Of a DNA stretch of 64,000 nucleotides, positions 25,049 to 34,067 are shown one piece after another (position 1 is the stretch's first letter; each line of letters begins with the position of its first letter). Source of the stretch: Natrarchaeobius oligotrophus (GTDB lineage Archaea; Halobacteriota; Halobacteria; Halobacteriales; Natrialbaceae). The position numbers were made by a program, and so were the translations under genes. The stretch spans positions 422,424-486,423 of the forward strand of contig NZ_REFZ01000002.1 in the NCBI RefSeq assembly GCF_003841465.1, given 5' to 3'. A model generated the notes under the pieces. The model searched no databases. It saw only the letters and a list, made by a program, of their open reading frames with translations, and was not told the DNA's origin.

Positions 25049-25696
25049 ATGAGACGATTTCATCCGGCGATAGAGGCACAGCGACTGACGCTCGATCCGA
25101 CGAACTGGGAGCGAACGTTCGTGATCGGCGACGTACACGGCTGTCGGTCGACGCTCGAGCGATTGCTTGCGACCCTCGAGATCAGCGAAGACGATCTCGT
25201 CGTGTTCGTCGGAGACCTCGTCCGCCGAGGACCGGACAATCACGGCGTCGTCGAAATCGTTCGCGACGCACCGAATATGTACTCGGTTCGAGGCAACAAC
25301 GAAGCGAAGATTATCGAGGCCAGACGCGATCCCGGTAATCTGACGGTCGAAGACGTCGACTGGATCCGGTCGCTACCCGTAGTCATTTCGTGGGACGAAA
25401 CGCTTGTCGTCCACGCCGGGGTCGATCCGCGCAAACGGTTGTCGGATCAATCGGTAGCGGATCTGCTGGATATCGACGTGCTGAACGCGGACGGCGATTG
25501 GTGGGAGAGGTACGACGGCGACCATCGAATCGTCTTCGGACACGAGCCGCTCGAGGAGCCACTGCACAGAGAGCGACTGGTCGGCATCGATACCGGGTGC
25601 GTTTACGGCGGATCGCTGACGGCCTACGACTGGCGGAACGATCGGACGACGAGCGTCGACGTGGATCCCGCCGAAGTCTACGACTGGCGGTATTAG
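25049..25696 (+). CDS. PPP-family (calcineurin-like) phosphoesterase
   Basis: 215 residues. GDVHG (27-31), GDLVRRGPD (55-63) and RGNNE (81-85) are the three conserved PPP motifs, with VVHAGV and FGHEP supplying later histidines. It resembles bacterial/archaeal PrpE/PrpA-type protein or Ap4A phosphatases. GNNE has Asn in place of the usual His of GNHE; that His is the general acid in protein phosphatases, so activity may differ. Start ATG 25049. Confidence 0.85.
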   Translation: MRRFHPAIEAQRLTLDPTNWERTFVIGDVHGCRSTLERLLATLEISEDDLVVFVGDLVRRGPDNHGVVEIVRDAPNMYSVRGNNEAKIIEARRDPGNLTVEDVDWIRSLPVVISWDETLVVHAGVDPRKRLSDQSVADLLDIDVLNADGDWWERYDGDHRIVFGHEPLEEPLHRERLVGIDTGCVYGGSLTAYDWRNDRTTSVDVDPAEVYDWRY

Positions 25697-25935
25697 CGCG
25701 CTCGAGTCGCCGGCGGACGTCTCGTGACGGACCGCAGCGGAATTGAGGTCTCCGTCGAACCGTTCGAAGACTCGGCCAACGATCGCGAACTACGGCGTGG
25801 ACGTGGAACCGACGATTCGATCGAACTGTCGGGTCGGTCCGTCGTCGGCTCTCTCCGTCCGGAAACTGGCCGATGAAAACCACGGCAACGGCTCGAGAGC
25901 CAAAACGGGAAACAGGATGTCGAACGCGACGTGGA

Positions 25936-28101
25936 TTACTCCGCTTTCTCCGTCCCCTCGAGAGGTGCGCTGTCCCAGTACTCGTGATCGTCGTCGACGC
26001 GGAAACACGCCGCGTTTCTGTTGCCGGTTTCGTCGTCGCTCATCATCGACGGCTTCTCCGACGTGCAAATGTCGCGAGCGTACTGACAGCGGGTGTGATA
26101 CCGACAGCCGGACGGCGGGTTAGTCGCGTCCGGAACGTCGATGGTTCGCATGGGTGCGTCGTCGTCGTCGAGTTGCATCGTCAGTTCGGGGGTCGCCCAA
26201 CGAAGCGCCCGCGTGTACGGGTGCTGTGGATCGTGAATAACCTTCTCGGGCGGACCGACCTCGACGAGTTCCCCGAGGTACATGACGCCGATGCGGCCGC
26301 CGGTGCGGCCGGTGATGTATCGAGCGTTCGCGAGGCTGTGAGAGACGAACAGAAACGACGTGTCGAACATGTCCTGCAGCGAGATCATCAGGTTCATCAT
26401 CTCGACCCGAAGCGAGACGTCGAGTGCGCTCACCGGCTCGTCGGCGAAGATCAACTCGGGATTCATCGTGAACGCGCGGATGAGCGCGACGCGCTGTTTT
26501 TCGCCGCCGCTGAGCTGGTGGGGGTAGCGATCGATGTAGTCCTCCGGTGGTGACATCCCTACCTGCTCGAGCAGCGTGAGGATGATCTTTCGCCGATCCT
26601 CGTCGGACTTGTCCCGGTGCCAGCGCTTGAACGGATCCGCGAGCAGCGATTCGACGCGCCGGTTCGGGTTGAGCGAACTCGCCGGATCCTGGTGGATGAT
26701 CTGGAGCGAGCGGCGGATCTCGCCCCAGGGGATGTCGATGTCGCCGAGTCGTTTCCGCGCTCGCCAGATGTCCTGTCCCTTGAACTCGACCGTCCCGCCG
26801 GTCGGCTCCTGAATCCCGACCGACGTCTTCCCGAGCGTCGATTTTCCACAGCCGCTCTCGCCGATGAGGACGAAGACGTCGTTGTCCGAGATGTCGATCG
26901 AGATGCCGTCGACCGCGCGGACGGTCTGGGGGTCGTCGAAGAATCTACCAAGCAGCCCGCTTCCACCGTCTTCGAAGTGAACCTCGACGTCGTCCATCGA
27001 GAGGATCGTCTCGCCGGACTGGTTGCCCTCCGCGAAGTCCGTGCTGGCCTCACTCGCCTTCGAGAGATCGAGCGGAATGGCGTCGGTCGCGTCCTCCCAG
27101 TGGTGACAGGAGACCTCCTGTTCGTCGCTCACCTCGTAGAAGTCGGGGTCGTCGGCTTCACAGAGGTCAGTTGCGAGCGGACAGCGCGGATGGTACGAAC
27201 AACCCGCGGGAACGTTCACCGGATCCGGTGCGTTCCCCTCGATCGGTTGCATCTCGTCGAGGGGCATCTTCAGGTTGGGCGCTGACTTTAATAGCGCGCG
27301 CGTGTACGGGTGAACTGATCCGGTGAGGATGTCCATCGACGGACCGACTTCGATGAACTCGAAGGCGTACAGCACCGCAAGGCGATCCGTCAGTCCGGCG
27401 ATCAGCGGCAGGTCGTGGGTGATGAATACGATCGTGAGATCGTACTTCTCCTGAATGTCTTTGAGCAGGGAGATGATCGACTGCTGCATCAGCAGATCCA
27501 GCGCGGCGGTCGGCTCGTCCATCACCAGCACTTCGGGCTCGAGCACGAGGCTGAGGGCGATCAGCGCGCGCTGAGACATGCCGCCGCTGAGTTCGTGGGG
27601 GTACGACTCGAGAATCCGATCGGGGTCGAGGTGAAGGTCGACGAGCAGGTCTCGGGCGCGCTCGAGTCCTTCGTCGATCGGTGCGTCGTGGGCCACGAGC
27701 GTCTCCACGAAGTGCGTCTTGATCGTTCGAACGGGGTTGAACGACGTCATCGCGCCCTGGAAGACCATGGACACGTACTCCCAGCGGAACTCCCTGAGTT
27801 CCTCGTCGCTGAGATCGGTGACGTCGAACGGCTCCCCGCGTTCCGGGTTGTAGATGACCTCTCCACGGAGCTCTCCCGGTTCGACGACCGCATCGAGCAG
27901 CGCCGACGCGAACATCGATTTCCCGGAGCCGCTCTCGCCGACGACGCCGAGAATCTCGTTCCGTCTGAGATCCATGCTGACGTTGTCGAGAACGCGTGAT
28001 TCGCCACGGTTCATATCGAAACTGACGGTCGCATCACGCACTCGCATGATGACGTCGTCGTCGAGGGGTTGCTCGGTGCGATCTAACGTAGACTGTGACA
28101 T
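25936..28101 (-). CDS. Fused dipeptide/oligopeptide ABC importer ATPase (DppD-DppF)
   Basis: 721 residues holding two complete ATPase domains. Domain 1: Walker A GESGSGKSM, signature LSGGMSQRA, Walker B VLVMDEPTAALD, then GCSYHPRCPLATDLCE. Domain 2: Walker A GESGCGKST, signature LSGGEKQRV, Walker B LIFADEPVSALD, then GCRYHTRCQYARDIC. Both Cys-bearing oligopeptide extensions are kept, so this is a true DppD-DppF fusion, unlike the separate pair at 16.2-18.4 kb. Its likely membrane partners are the permeases at 32975-35060. A CATTATATTCTTAA element (28126-28139) lies ~30 nt before ATG 28101. Convergent with the PPP phosphatase gene. Confidence 0.93.
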   Translation of the reverse strand: MSQSTLDRTEQPLDDDVIMRVRDATVSFDMNRGESRVLDNVSMDLRRNEILGVVGESGSGKSMFASALLDAVVEPGELRGEVIYNPERGEPFDVTDLSDEELREFRWEYVSMVFQGAMTSFNPVRTIKTHFVETLVAHDAPIDEGLERARDLLVDLHLDPDRILESYPHELSGGMSQRALIALSLVLEPEVLVMDEPTAALDLLMQQSIISLLKDIQEKYDLTIVFITHDLPLIAGLTDRLAVLYAFEFIEVGPSMDILTGSVHPYTRALLKSAPNLKMPLDEMQPIEGNAPDPVNVPAGCSYHPRCPLATDLCEADDPDFYEVSDEQEVSCHHWEDATDAIPLDLSKASEASTDFAEGNQSGETILSMDDVEVHFEDGGSGLLGRFFDDPQTVRAVDGISIDISDNDVFVLIGESGCGKSTLGKTSVGIQEPTGGTVEFKGQDIWRARKRLGDIDIPWGEIRRSLQIIHQDPASSLNPNRRVESLLADPFKRWHRDKSDEDRRKIILTLLEQVGMSPPEDYIDRYPHQLSGGEKQRVALIRAFTMNPELIFADEPVSALDVSLRVEMMNLMISLQDMFDTSFLFVSHSLANARYITGRTGGRIGVMYLGELVEVGPPEKVIHDPQHPYTRALRWATPELTMQLDDDDAPMRTIDVPDATNPPSGCRYHTRCQYARDICTSEKPSMMSDDETGNRNAACFRVDDDHEYWDSAPLEGTEKAE

Positions 28102-28358
28102 CCTAACAAGCTATCTGCTCTCGACCATTATATTCTTAACGTTCCATCCACCCGACCGGGTGCGAATGCGAACCGCTCTAGGGGGTTTCGAATCGGTAGT
28201 AGTACCGGTGTTAGAGGGGAGCACACTGACTCCCGATCGGGTCCGACTCGCTTGTGGCGACGTTCCGCGAGCGATCCAATCGTGGATCGAACGGCATTCA
28301 GGGGAAGATGCTGCCGACACGGGAGTCTTGATTACGGTACTTCCTCGAGAACGGAGTC

Positions 28359-29141
28359 ATGACGATCGATTTCGATCTGCACACGCACACGACCTATTCC
28401 GACGGGTACGACATGCGCGAAATGGCCGAGGCGGCGGAACGGGCCGGCCTCGCAGGGATCGGTTTCACCGACCACTGTCTTCCGTACGAGGACCCGTTCG
28501 GTCGCCGGACGGAATACGACCTCGAGGAAACCTACGTCCGAAGACGGCGCGATATCGACGAGGTTCGTGCCTCGACGGACGTCGATATTTACGATGCCGT
28601 GGAGTTGAACTACGATCCGAATCACGAATCCGAAATCCGTACGTTTCTGGACGAAGCCGGGTTCGATTACGCCATCGGGAGCGTTCACTACGCGGACGAG
28701 TATTACGTGATGGAAAACGAGAGCTTCGTCGATCGGTCCGAAAGCGTCAAACGGACCGCAATCGAAACGTACGTCGACTGGCAGGTTCGACTGATCGAGT
28801 CGGGCCTGTTCGACGTCATCGGCCACGTCGACGTCACTCAGCGTCGTCCGTCGATCCGTGGAGCGATGAACGAAGGGCAGTATCGACGCATCGCCGAGGC
28901 GCTCGCCGGTTCGGACACCGCGCTCGAGATCAACGCAGGTCGGCTCGATCGATCCTACGCGACCGTGCATCCGCATCCGGACTTTCTGTCCGTTTTCCGG
29001 GACGGCGATATTTCGCTCGTGGCAGGAACCGACGCTCACGCACCGGATCAGGTGCAAAATCGGAATCGGCTGCTGTCCTCCTTCGCCGAAGAGACGGGTC
29101 TACAATTTGATGGGATCGAGACCGTGCTGACTCGAGAGTAG
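28359..29141 (+). CDS. PHP-domain phosphoesterase (histidinol-phosphatase-like)
   Basis: 260 residues with a complete PHP motif set: FDLHTHTTYSDG (HxH), GFTDHCLP, AVELNYDPNHE (Glu), AIGSVHYADEYY (His), DVIGHVDV (His) and AGTDAHAPD (Asp-x-His). It is close to bacterial HisK-type histidinol-phosphate phosphatases in layout. It is also very similar in motif wording to the gene at 54224-55021 (NYDP, YTIGSVHYADEY, AGTDAH/LGTDAH). The position between importer genes suggests a catabolic sugar- or polyol-phosphate substrate rather than histidine synthesis (inference). Start ATG 28359 directly precedes the HxH motif. Confidence 0.87.
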   Translation: MTIDFDLHTHTTYSDGYDMREMAEAAERAGLAGIGFTDHCLPYEDPFGRRTEYDLEETYVRRRRDIDEVRASTDVDIYDAVELNYDPNHESEIRTFLDEAGFDYAIGSVHYADEYYVMENESFVDRSESVKRTAIETYVDWQVRLIESGLFDVIGHVDVTQRRPSIRGAMNEGQYRRIAEALAGSDTALEINAGRLDRSYATVHPHPDFLSVFRDGDISLVAGTDAHAPDQVQNRNRLLSSFAEETGLQFDGIETVLTRE

Positions 29142-29449
29142 GGTTCGGGCGGCGAGTCGGCGTTACGTTGGGGCGGACGCACGATCGCTACGTCCGGAAA
29201 CCCGTTAGACTACGAGTGTGAACATCGCGGTGACGGGTGGAGATCACCGGGTATCCCGAGTGTGAGCGATCTACCCATCCGATAGTAATAGGACGGCTCA
29301 CCGGCCACTGGCCGGACGACTCGAGATCGTGACGGTTTCAGACAGAATGCTGTACGAAAGATCGAGACGGTCGCGGACGGGTCGCGGTCGTGCCGAAGAC
29401 GATGGAGGACGAGTCGCGGTCGTGCCGAAGACGACGGTGAACGACCGAC
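29142..29449. other. Intergenic region with a short tandem duplication
   Basis: A 22-nt string starting GTCGCGGTCGTGCC occurs at 29381-29402 and again at 29413-29434 (32-nt period), just beyond the stop of the beta-propeller gene. Both copies lie in a GC-rich convergent spacer. Nothing else is recognised. Confidence 0.6.
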
Positions 29450-30424
29450 TCAGGCGTCGGGCTGCTCGAACAGCTTCAGGAAGCTCTCGTCTTCGTCCCC
29501 GCCGCCGACCAGCACCGAGCGGCCGACCGCGAGCGTCCGACAGACGCCGAACCCGAGCGTGCGCTCGAGGGGCGGCCGTCCGTGGCGATCCCAGTTTTCG
29601 ACGTCGAAGACGGCGAGGCCGCCGTCGCCGCCGACGAGCAACCGGGATCCGTCGTCCGTGATTCGAACCGCCCGCGCCGCGTCGACGCCAGCCGAAACGG
29701 TCGCCTCGACCGCGATGGTCCTCGAGTCGTGGTCGTACGAACACCAGTAGACGGTGTCGCCGCGGTCACAGAGCACGAACTCGTCGTCCGAGAGCCAGTA
29801 CCCGTCCGAGATCGGCGCGTCCGACTCGATCGAAGCGAGCTCTCCCTCGCCGACTCCGCGAACCGACGCGGATCGAGCGTCGCCGCCCGAGAGGACGAGT
29901 TCCCGCTCGGGATGGACGGCGACGAAAGCGAGCGCGGCCGGACTCGCGTTATCGACGGTCTCCCTGTCGGGGAAGTCGGGGAAATTTCCGTAGAGCGACA
30001 GTTCCCCGGCCGCCGTCACGCATCCGAGGAGCTCCCCGGCCGCGCCGACGGAAACGTCGGTGACGGTTCCGTCCAGTCGATCCGACCAGGTGCGATCCCA
30101 TCCGACGGCGTTCGCTTCGCCGGTGTATTCGGGCGTCGCGTAGGCGAGCACTTCGTTCTCTCGAGTGAACGCGACGAACTCGGAATCGGCCCCGAAGGCG
30201 GTTCCGAGCGCGTGGTACGTCGTTCCGTCGTCTTTATCGTAATCCTCCCAGCCGAGACGGGCGAGTTCGTACATCCCCGTTTCCGGCCTGAGATCGACGA
30301 TGCCACAGGACTCGCTCATCGAGACGGCACCCCAGCGACCGTCGGGGGAAATCGAAGCCGCCTCGAACGGCATCGAGAGTCGACACCACTCCGCAAGTTC
30401 GACTGTCGGGTTCCAGTTCGTCAT
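29450..30424 (-). CDS. Beta-propeller (WD40/YVTN-like) protein of unknown function
   Basis: 324 residues with repeated short beta-strand modules: AASISPDGRWGAVSMSES, LGTAFGADSEFVAFTREN, VTDVSVGAAGELLGCVTAAG, LAFVAVHPERELVLSGGD, SDDEFVLCDRG, AVRITDDGSRLLVGGDGG and CRTLAVGRSVLVGGGD. This spacing of about 40-50 residues suggests a six- or seven-blade propeller. No signal peptide is seen, so it is cytoplasmic. Its ATG overlaps the stop of the PHP-like gene by 4 nt (ATGA), so the two are translationally coupled and their products may interact. Function unknown. Confidence 0.72.
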   Translation of the reverse strand: MTNWNPTVELAEWCRLSMPFEAASISPDGRWGAVSMSESCGIVDLRPETGMYELARLGWEDYDKDDGTTYHALGTAFGADSEFVAFTRENEVLAYATPEYTGEANAVGWDRTWSDRLDGTVTDVSVGAAGELLGCVTAAGELSLYGNFPDFPDRETVDNASPAALAFVAVHPERELVLSGGDARSASVRGVGEGELASIESDAPISDGYWLSDDEFVLCDRGDTVYWCSYDHDSRTIAVEATVSAGVDAARAVRITDDGSRLLVGGDGGLAVFDVENWDRHGRPPLERTLGFGVCRTLAVGRSVLVGGGDEDESFLKLFEQPDA

Positions 30425-31455
30425 CGGTCGGTCACCTCGAAGGCGATCGGCTGCGTCGTCGCTTCTCCCGCTCGTCCGTCGCGCGAAAGGTGCGCTCGCG
30501 CGTACGATCGAACGTCGTCGTTCTCCTCGTAGTTCAGTTCGGCGCCGGTTTCGATCACCTCGCCCTCCGAAATCCAGACGGCGTAATCGTAGTTCGACGC
30601 CTCCACCGTGAGCGTCCCCGCCGATTCGTCGTGGTCGACGGATTCGATGACCGGGGGCAACTCGCCGATCGGACGCGAGACCGTCGGATACCAGTGGCCG
30701 TTCTCCATCGCCTCTCGAAACGCCGACACGGTGAGTTCCTCCATGAACACCTCACAGTAGCCGGAGTTCAGGTCGAAGTCGTCGCGTTTCGAACCCGATC
30801 CCGACATGTCGTCGACGGCGAGCGAGTAGATGGGACGAAACCCGTCCGCTCGCCGGTAGAACTCCGTCAGAAGGTAGTCGTACAGATAGAGGTCGCGGTA
30901 CCGGTAGCCCTGGTTCCAGACCTCGATGCCGAGGAGTTCGTCGCTCGGGTACTCCTCGAAGACGCCGATCAAGTCCTCGAGGTCGTACTCGTGGGTATCC
31001 TCGACGTTCCAGTAGCGGCCGGGGTGGGGCCACCAGCAGAGCGCGTTCTGCTCGACGGCCGCCTCGACTCGATCCATGCCGCCGACGAGGTCCTCGTTGA
31101 CGAACTCCGACTCGATCGTGTTGAACACGTTGTCGACTTTGTCGTAGTTGCCGCGAATCGCGAGGAGATCGAGTTCCTGATCGGCCGGACCCTCGCCGTG
31201 ATTTTGGATCGGGTAGCGGTCCTCCCAGTCGTAGGGAAAGTCGGACCACTCCGTCCACGGCCACGGCATCTCGCCGCCGTTTTTCTTGTTCGAGATGGCC
31301 AGGACGTCGCATCGGTTCTCGTCGTAGATGTCCGCCAGTTCGTGAGCCGCGTACCGGTACCCGTTTCTCGGCGGCTCGTTGGGATGGGTGTGAAACTGTG
31401 CGGTGTACTGGCTCGTCGGTGCGTCCTCGTACGGGAAGTGTCTAACTGTGGTCAT
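30421..31455 (-). CDS. PHP-like protein with degenerate metal site
   Basis: 344 residues, aligned by eye with the PHP protein at 20593-21663: AQFHTHPNEPPRNGY matches AQFHVHEPRN; PWPWTEWSDFPYDWEDR matches SWPWSKWGVDADKLE; CWWPHPGRYWN matches YLAHPSKYT. Three metal-ligand motifs are altered: LAISNKKN replaces SLTEH, AIRGNYDK replaces ALQGAE, and SLAVDDMSG lacks the His of GGDDYH. It is therefore probably a pseudoenzyme or uses a different site. Coupled (4-nt overlap) to the beta-propeller gene downstream. Start ATG 31455. Confidence 0.7.
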   Translation of the reverse strand: MTTVRHFPYEDAPTSQYTAQFHTHPNEPPRNGYRYAAHELADIYDENRCDVLAISNKKNGGEMPWPWTEWSDFPYDWEDRYPIQNHGEGPADQELDLLAIRGNYDKVDNVFNTIESEFVNEDLVGGMDRVEAAVEQNALCWWPHPGRYWNVEDTHEYDLEDLIGVFEEYPSDELLGIEVWNQGYRYRDLYLYDYLLTEFYRRADGFRPIYSLAVDDMSGSGSKRDDFDLNSGYCEVFMEELTVSAFREAMENGHWYPTVSRPIGELPPVIESVDHDESAGTLTVEASNYDYAVWISEGEVIETGAELNYEENDDVRSYARAHLSRDGRAGEATTQPIAFEVTDR

Positions 31456-31656
31456 TCGTATGATTGTCGCCGTTTCCTCTCGGAGTCGGGTGACGAACCG
31501 TCGTCATCAACTCAGTGCTAACGGTATCGCCAAAGCGTTTTCGGTCCGGCGACGACGCGCGAGACGTCCGTCGCCTCGAGACGACTGTCCGCAGGGGAAC
31601 CGCGATCGGGTACGCCGGACGGCAACCTTTAGGACAGGGGGGTGACAACGGCCTGT

Positions 31657-31866
31657 ATGCAAATCACGTCGGCAAACGTGGCCGTCCTCCTGTACAATTA
31701 CGGCGTCGTGTTGAGCGCGGCGTACATCACCATGGCGTACGGAATCGACGATCGGATGACGATACTCGTGCTGGGGTTCGTCTTCGCCGTCTTCTGGACG
31801 GTCTACTTCCAGTTCAGTATGATCGACAAGGTCGCGCCCGCCTCGAACGACGAGGACGAAGACTAA
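31657..31866 (+). CDS. Small two-helix membrane protein
   Basis: 69 residues: MQITSANVAVLLYNYGVVLSAAYITMAYG (helix 1), IDDRM, TILVLGFVFAVFWTVYFQFSMI (helix 2), ending DKVAPASNDEDED. The acidic cytoplasmic tail and two helices are typical of haloarchaeal small membrane proteins. ATG 31657 sits ~29 nt after an ACCTTTAGG box; GTG 31642 is an upstream alternative. Divergent from the PHP-like operon. No function is recognised. Confidence 0.62.
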   Translation: MQITSANVAVLLYNYGVVLSAAYITMAYGIDDRMTILVLGFVFAVFWTVYFQFSMIDKVAPASNDEDED

Positions 31867-32064
31867 CACGAGCCTGGCCGCGACGTCGAAACGATCCGCC
31901 GAATCACCAGCACTCGAACGACGGCGATCGAAGCGCGTTCGTTCGCGGTGGCGCAAATAGCGGTCGACGGACGCCACTGCACTTTCACTCGCGAATCGGC
32001 CGCCGGCGCGGCAGACGCCGGCAGCTCGAGCAGGTGCGGTGAGTAACGCGTTTCGACGACCCCG

Positions 32065-32850
32065 CTAGATCAACTCGTCCAGTTTCTCCTTTCCGAGGCG
32101 GATGTAATCGAAGTCGTGGGTCTTGACCTCGGTCGTCAGCGTTCCGCTCCAACCGGCGTCCCGGAGCGAGCCCAAGAGTAGATCGAAGTCGATCGTTCCG
32201 GCACCGAACGGGAGGTGTTCGTCTTCCGGTCCGCGGGTGTCGTTCAGGTGGACGTGGGAGATCCTGTCCGCGTGGTCGGCGGCGAACGCCGCGATTTCAG
32301 CCGAGGTGTAGCCGTTTACCCGGGCGTGACCGGTGTCGACGGTGAGAGAGACGGTGGTGCACTCGAGCAGCCGCGGGAAGTCGTCGAGCGTGGGATACCG
32401 TCTCGAGAGGTTCTCGTAACACAGTTCGACGTCGTTCGATCGGGCGAACTCGCTGAGCGACTCGAGCACGTCGAACAGGAGCGCCTCGTCCGCGTCCGCG
32501 AGATGGGTTTCGGGTGCCTCGACGTGGAGGACGGCCGTGGACGCGCCGAGATCGCTTGCCGTCTCGACGGCACCTCGCACCTCCTCGAGCGCTCGCTTTC
32601 GACGGCGATCGTCCGCTGATCCGACACACACCTCGTCGCGGGGCTTGTGCGGGAGGTGAGCGACGACGTCGACGTTCGTTTCCTCGGCCGCCGCGACGAC
32701 GTCGTCCGACTGACGTCGGATCTCTCGACACTCCTCGAGCGGATGCAACGGCACTTCGAGGAAGTCGAAGCCGTACTCATCTGCCCGTTCGAACGACGTT
32801 CGGAGATCGGCGACTGGAAGCGCCTTGAATCCCGTGCGAACTGAAGGCAT
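32065..32850 (-). CDS. Sugar phosphate isomerase/epimerase-like TIM-barrel protein
   Basis: 261 residues of the AP-endonuclease-2/xylose-isomerase-like family. Opening MPSVRTGFKALPVADLRTSF; metal-site segments AVLHVEAP, VELCYENLSRR (Glu), SLTVDTGHARVNG (Asp and His), ISHVHLNDTRGPEDEHLPFGAGTIDF (His) and TLTTEVKTHDF (Glu). Such proteins isomerise or epimerise sugars, keto-sugars or inosose. Start ATG 32850 fits the family; the longer frame from 32877 adds nine unrelated residues. It lies 124 nt downstream of dppC on the same strand and may be read from the importer transcript. Confidence 0.82.
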   Translation of the reverse strand: MPSVRTGFKALPVADLRTSFERADEYGFDFLEVPLHPLEECREIRRQSDDVVAAAEETNVDVVAHLPHKPRDEVCVGSADDRRRKRALEEVRGAVETASDLGASTAVLHVEAPETHLADADEALLFDVLESLSEFARSNDVELCYENLSRRYPTLDDFPRLLECTTVSLTVDTGHARVNGYTSAEIAAFAADHADRISHVHLNDTRGPEDEHLPFGAGTIDFDLLLGSLRDAGWSGTLTTEVKTHDFDYIRLGKEKLDELI

Positions 32851-32974
32851 ACAAGCGGTGTCTCGTCGAATCACCAAAGACGTGTCGGTCCCGCAAGCGG
32901 GTCACCCGATCGACGAGTGGCCACCGACGAATTACCGACGCGGGAACGAAAAAATCGAGCCGGACGGTCGATCG

Positions 32975-34066
32975 TTAGCCCAGGGTCATGCCCTTCCCTT
33001 TGCCACCGACCTCATCTTCCTCTTCGAGGGATTCCTCGCCGTCGCTTTTGTGTTTCTCTCGAACGCGTGGGTTGAAGACGCGGTCGAGCGACTGCGAGAG
33101 CAAGATCATTCCGATCGAGAGGACGACGATCGCGATCGAAGGGATCAGTATCCAGTGGAGCAGCTGTGGCCGGTACATCGCGCCGTTGTTGTAGGCGTTG
33201 CTCAGCATGATTCCCCAGTTGGTGTCGCCCTCCGGGAGGACGCCGATGAAGTACAGACCGACCGCCGAGAAGAGGACGGTCCGCATCGCCGAGACGAATC
33301 GGATCGTAATGTACGGCGCCAGGTGCGGGAGAACGTCCTTGAGCAGGATGGTTCCCGTCGGAAGCCCGATCGTTCTCGAGGCTTCGGTGTACTCGTCGTA
33401 CCGAATCTGGAGCACCTGCGATCGGATCGCTCGAGCGAGCCCCGCCCAGTACTCGATTGTAAGCAGGATACCGAGCGCGTAGGCGCTTTCGGGCGTGAAG
33501 ACGACGGCGAGAACGATCACCAGCGGCAGTCCGGGAAGGTTGATAAACACGTCGGTAATGGTGCTCAGTACCTTGTCGACCGTACCGCCCTTGTAGCCGG
33601 CGACCGTTCCGACGACCGTTCCCATGACGATGGTAAACATCCCACCGGCGAACATCATTTTCAGAATCATGGGAATCGCGTGGATCGTCTCACGCATCAG
33701 ATCGACGCCGTACAGGTTCGTTCCGAGCGGATGTGCCAGCGAGCGGAACCAGGGGAGCTGGTTCGGCCCGTGGCCCATCCTGGTCGGTTCGAGGAACAAC
33801 CAGCCGAGGATGCCGACGATGATGTACGACGAGATGATCGTCAGCCCGACGAGCGCGCGCCAGTCGCGTCGCATGACCAGCCAGGGCTCGTAGATATAGA
33901 TCCGGAGGTACTTCTTGATTTTGTCGGACGTTCCGAGGCTGGTGTCGACGTCGCCCTCGGACTCCAGGACGTCGAGCGGGTTCGCCGGCGCACCCGAACC
34001 GTCGGCAACGGTCGGTCGGTCGGTCGACGGTTCGCCGTTTGTCTCGTGACTGTCTCTAGACGTCAT
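32975..34066 (-). CDS. ABC importer permease (DppC family), second importer
   Basis: 363 residues, longer than the usual ~300 because of an N-terminal hydrophilic extension of about 70 residues (TSRDSHETNGEPSTDRPTV onward). Core: WRALVGLTIISSYIIVGILGWLF helix, HPLGTNLYGVDLM motif, and DEYTEASRTIGLPTGTILLKDVLPHLAPY EAA loop. The C-terminus ends in Glu/Lys-rich charged residues. Starts 1 nt after the dppB stop, so they are one operon. Forms the membrane channel with the DppB protein, powered by the fused ATPase at 25936-28101 (inferred partner). Confidence 0.92.
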   Translation of the reverse strand: MTSRDSHETNGEPSTDRPTVADGSGAPANPLDVLESEGDVDTSLGTSDKIKKYLRIYIYEPWLVMRRDWRALVGLTIISSYIIVGILGWLFLEPTRMGHGPNQLPWFRSLAHPLGTNLYGVDLMRETIHAIPMILKMMFAGGMFTIVMGTVVGTVAGYKGGTVDKVLSTITDVFINLPGLPLVIVLAVVFTPESAYALGILLTIEYWAGLARAIRSQVLQIRYDEYTEASRTIGLPTGTILLKDVLPHLAPYITIRFVSAMRTVLFSAVGLYFIGVLPEGDTNWGIMLSNAYNNGAMYRPQLLHWILIPSIAIVVLSIGMILLSQSLDRVFNPRVREKHKSDGEESLEEEDEVGGKGKGMTLG

Positions 34067-34067
34067 G

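Noticed and set aside
28168..28358. Plus-strand open stretch MRTALGGFESVVVPVLEGS before the PHP gene
   Set aside because: It merges into the shadow frame of the PHP gene with no stop of its own and no family resemblance; treated as non-coding promoter region.
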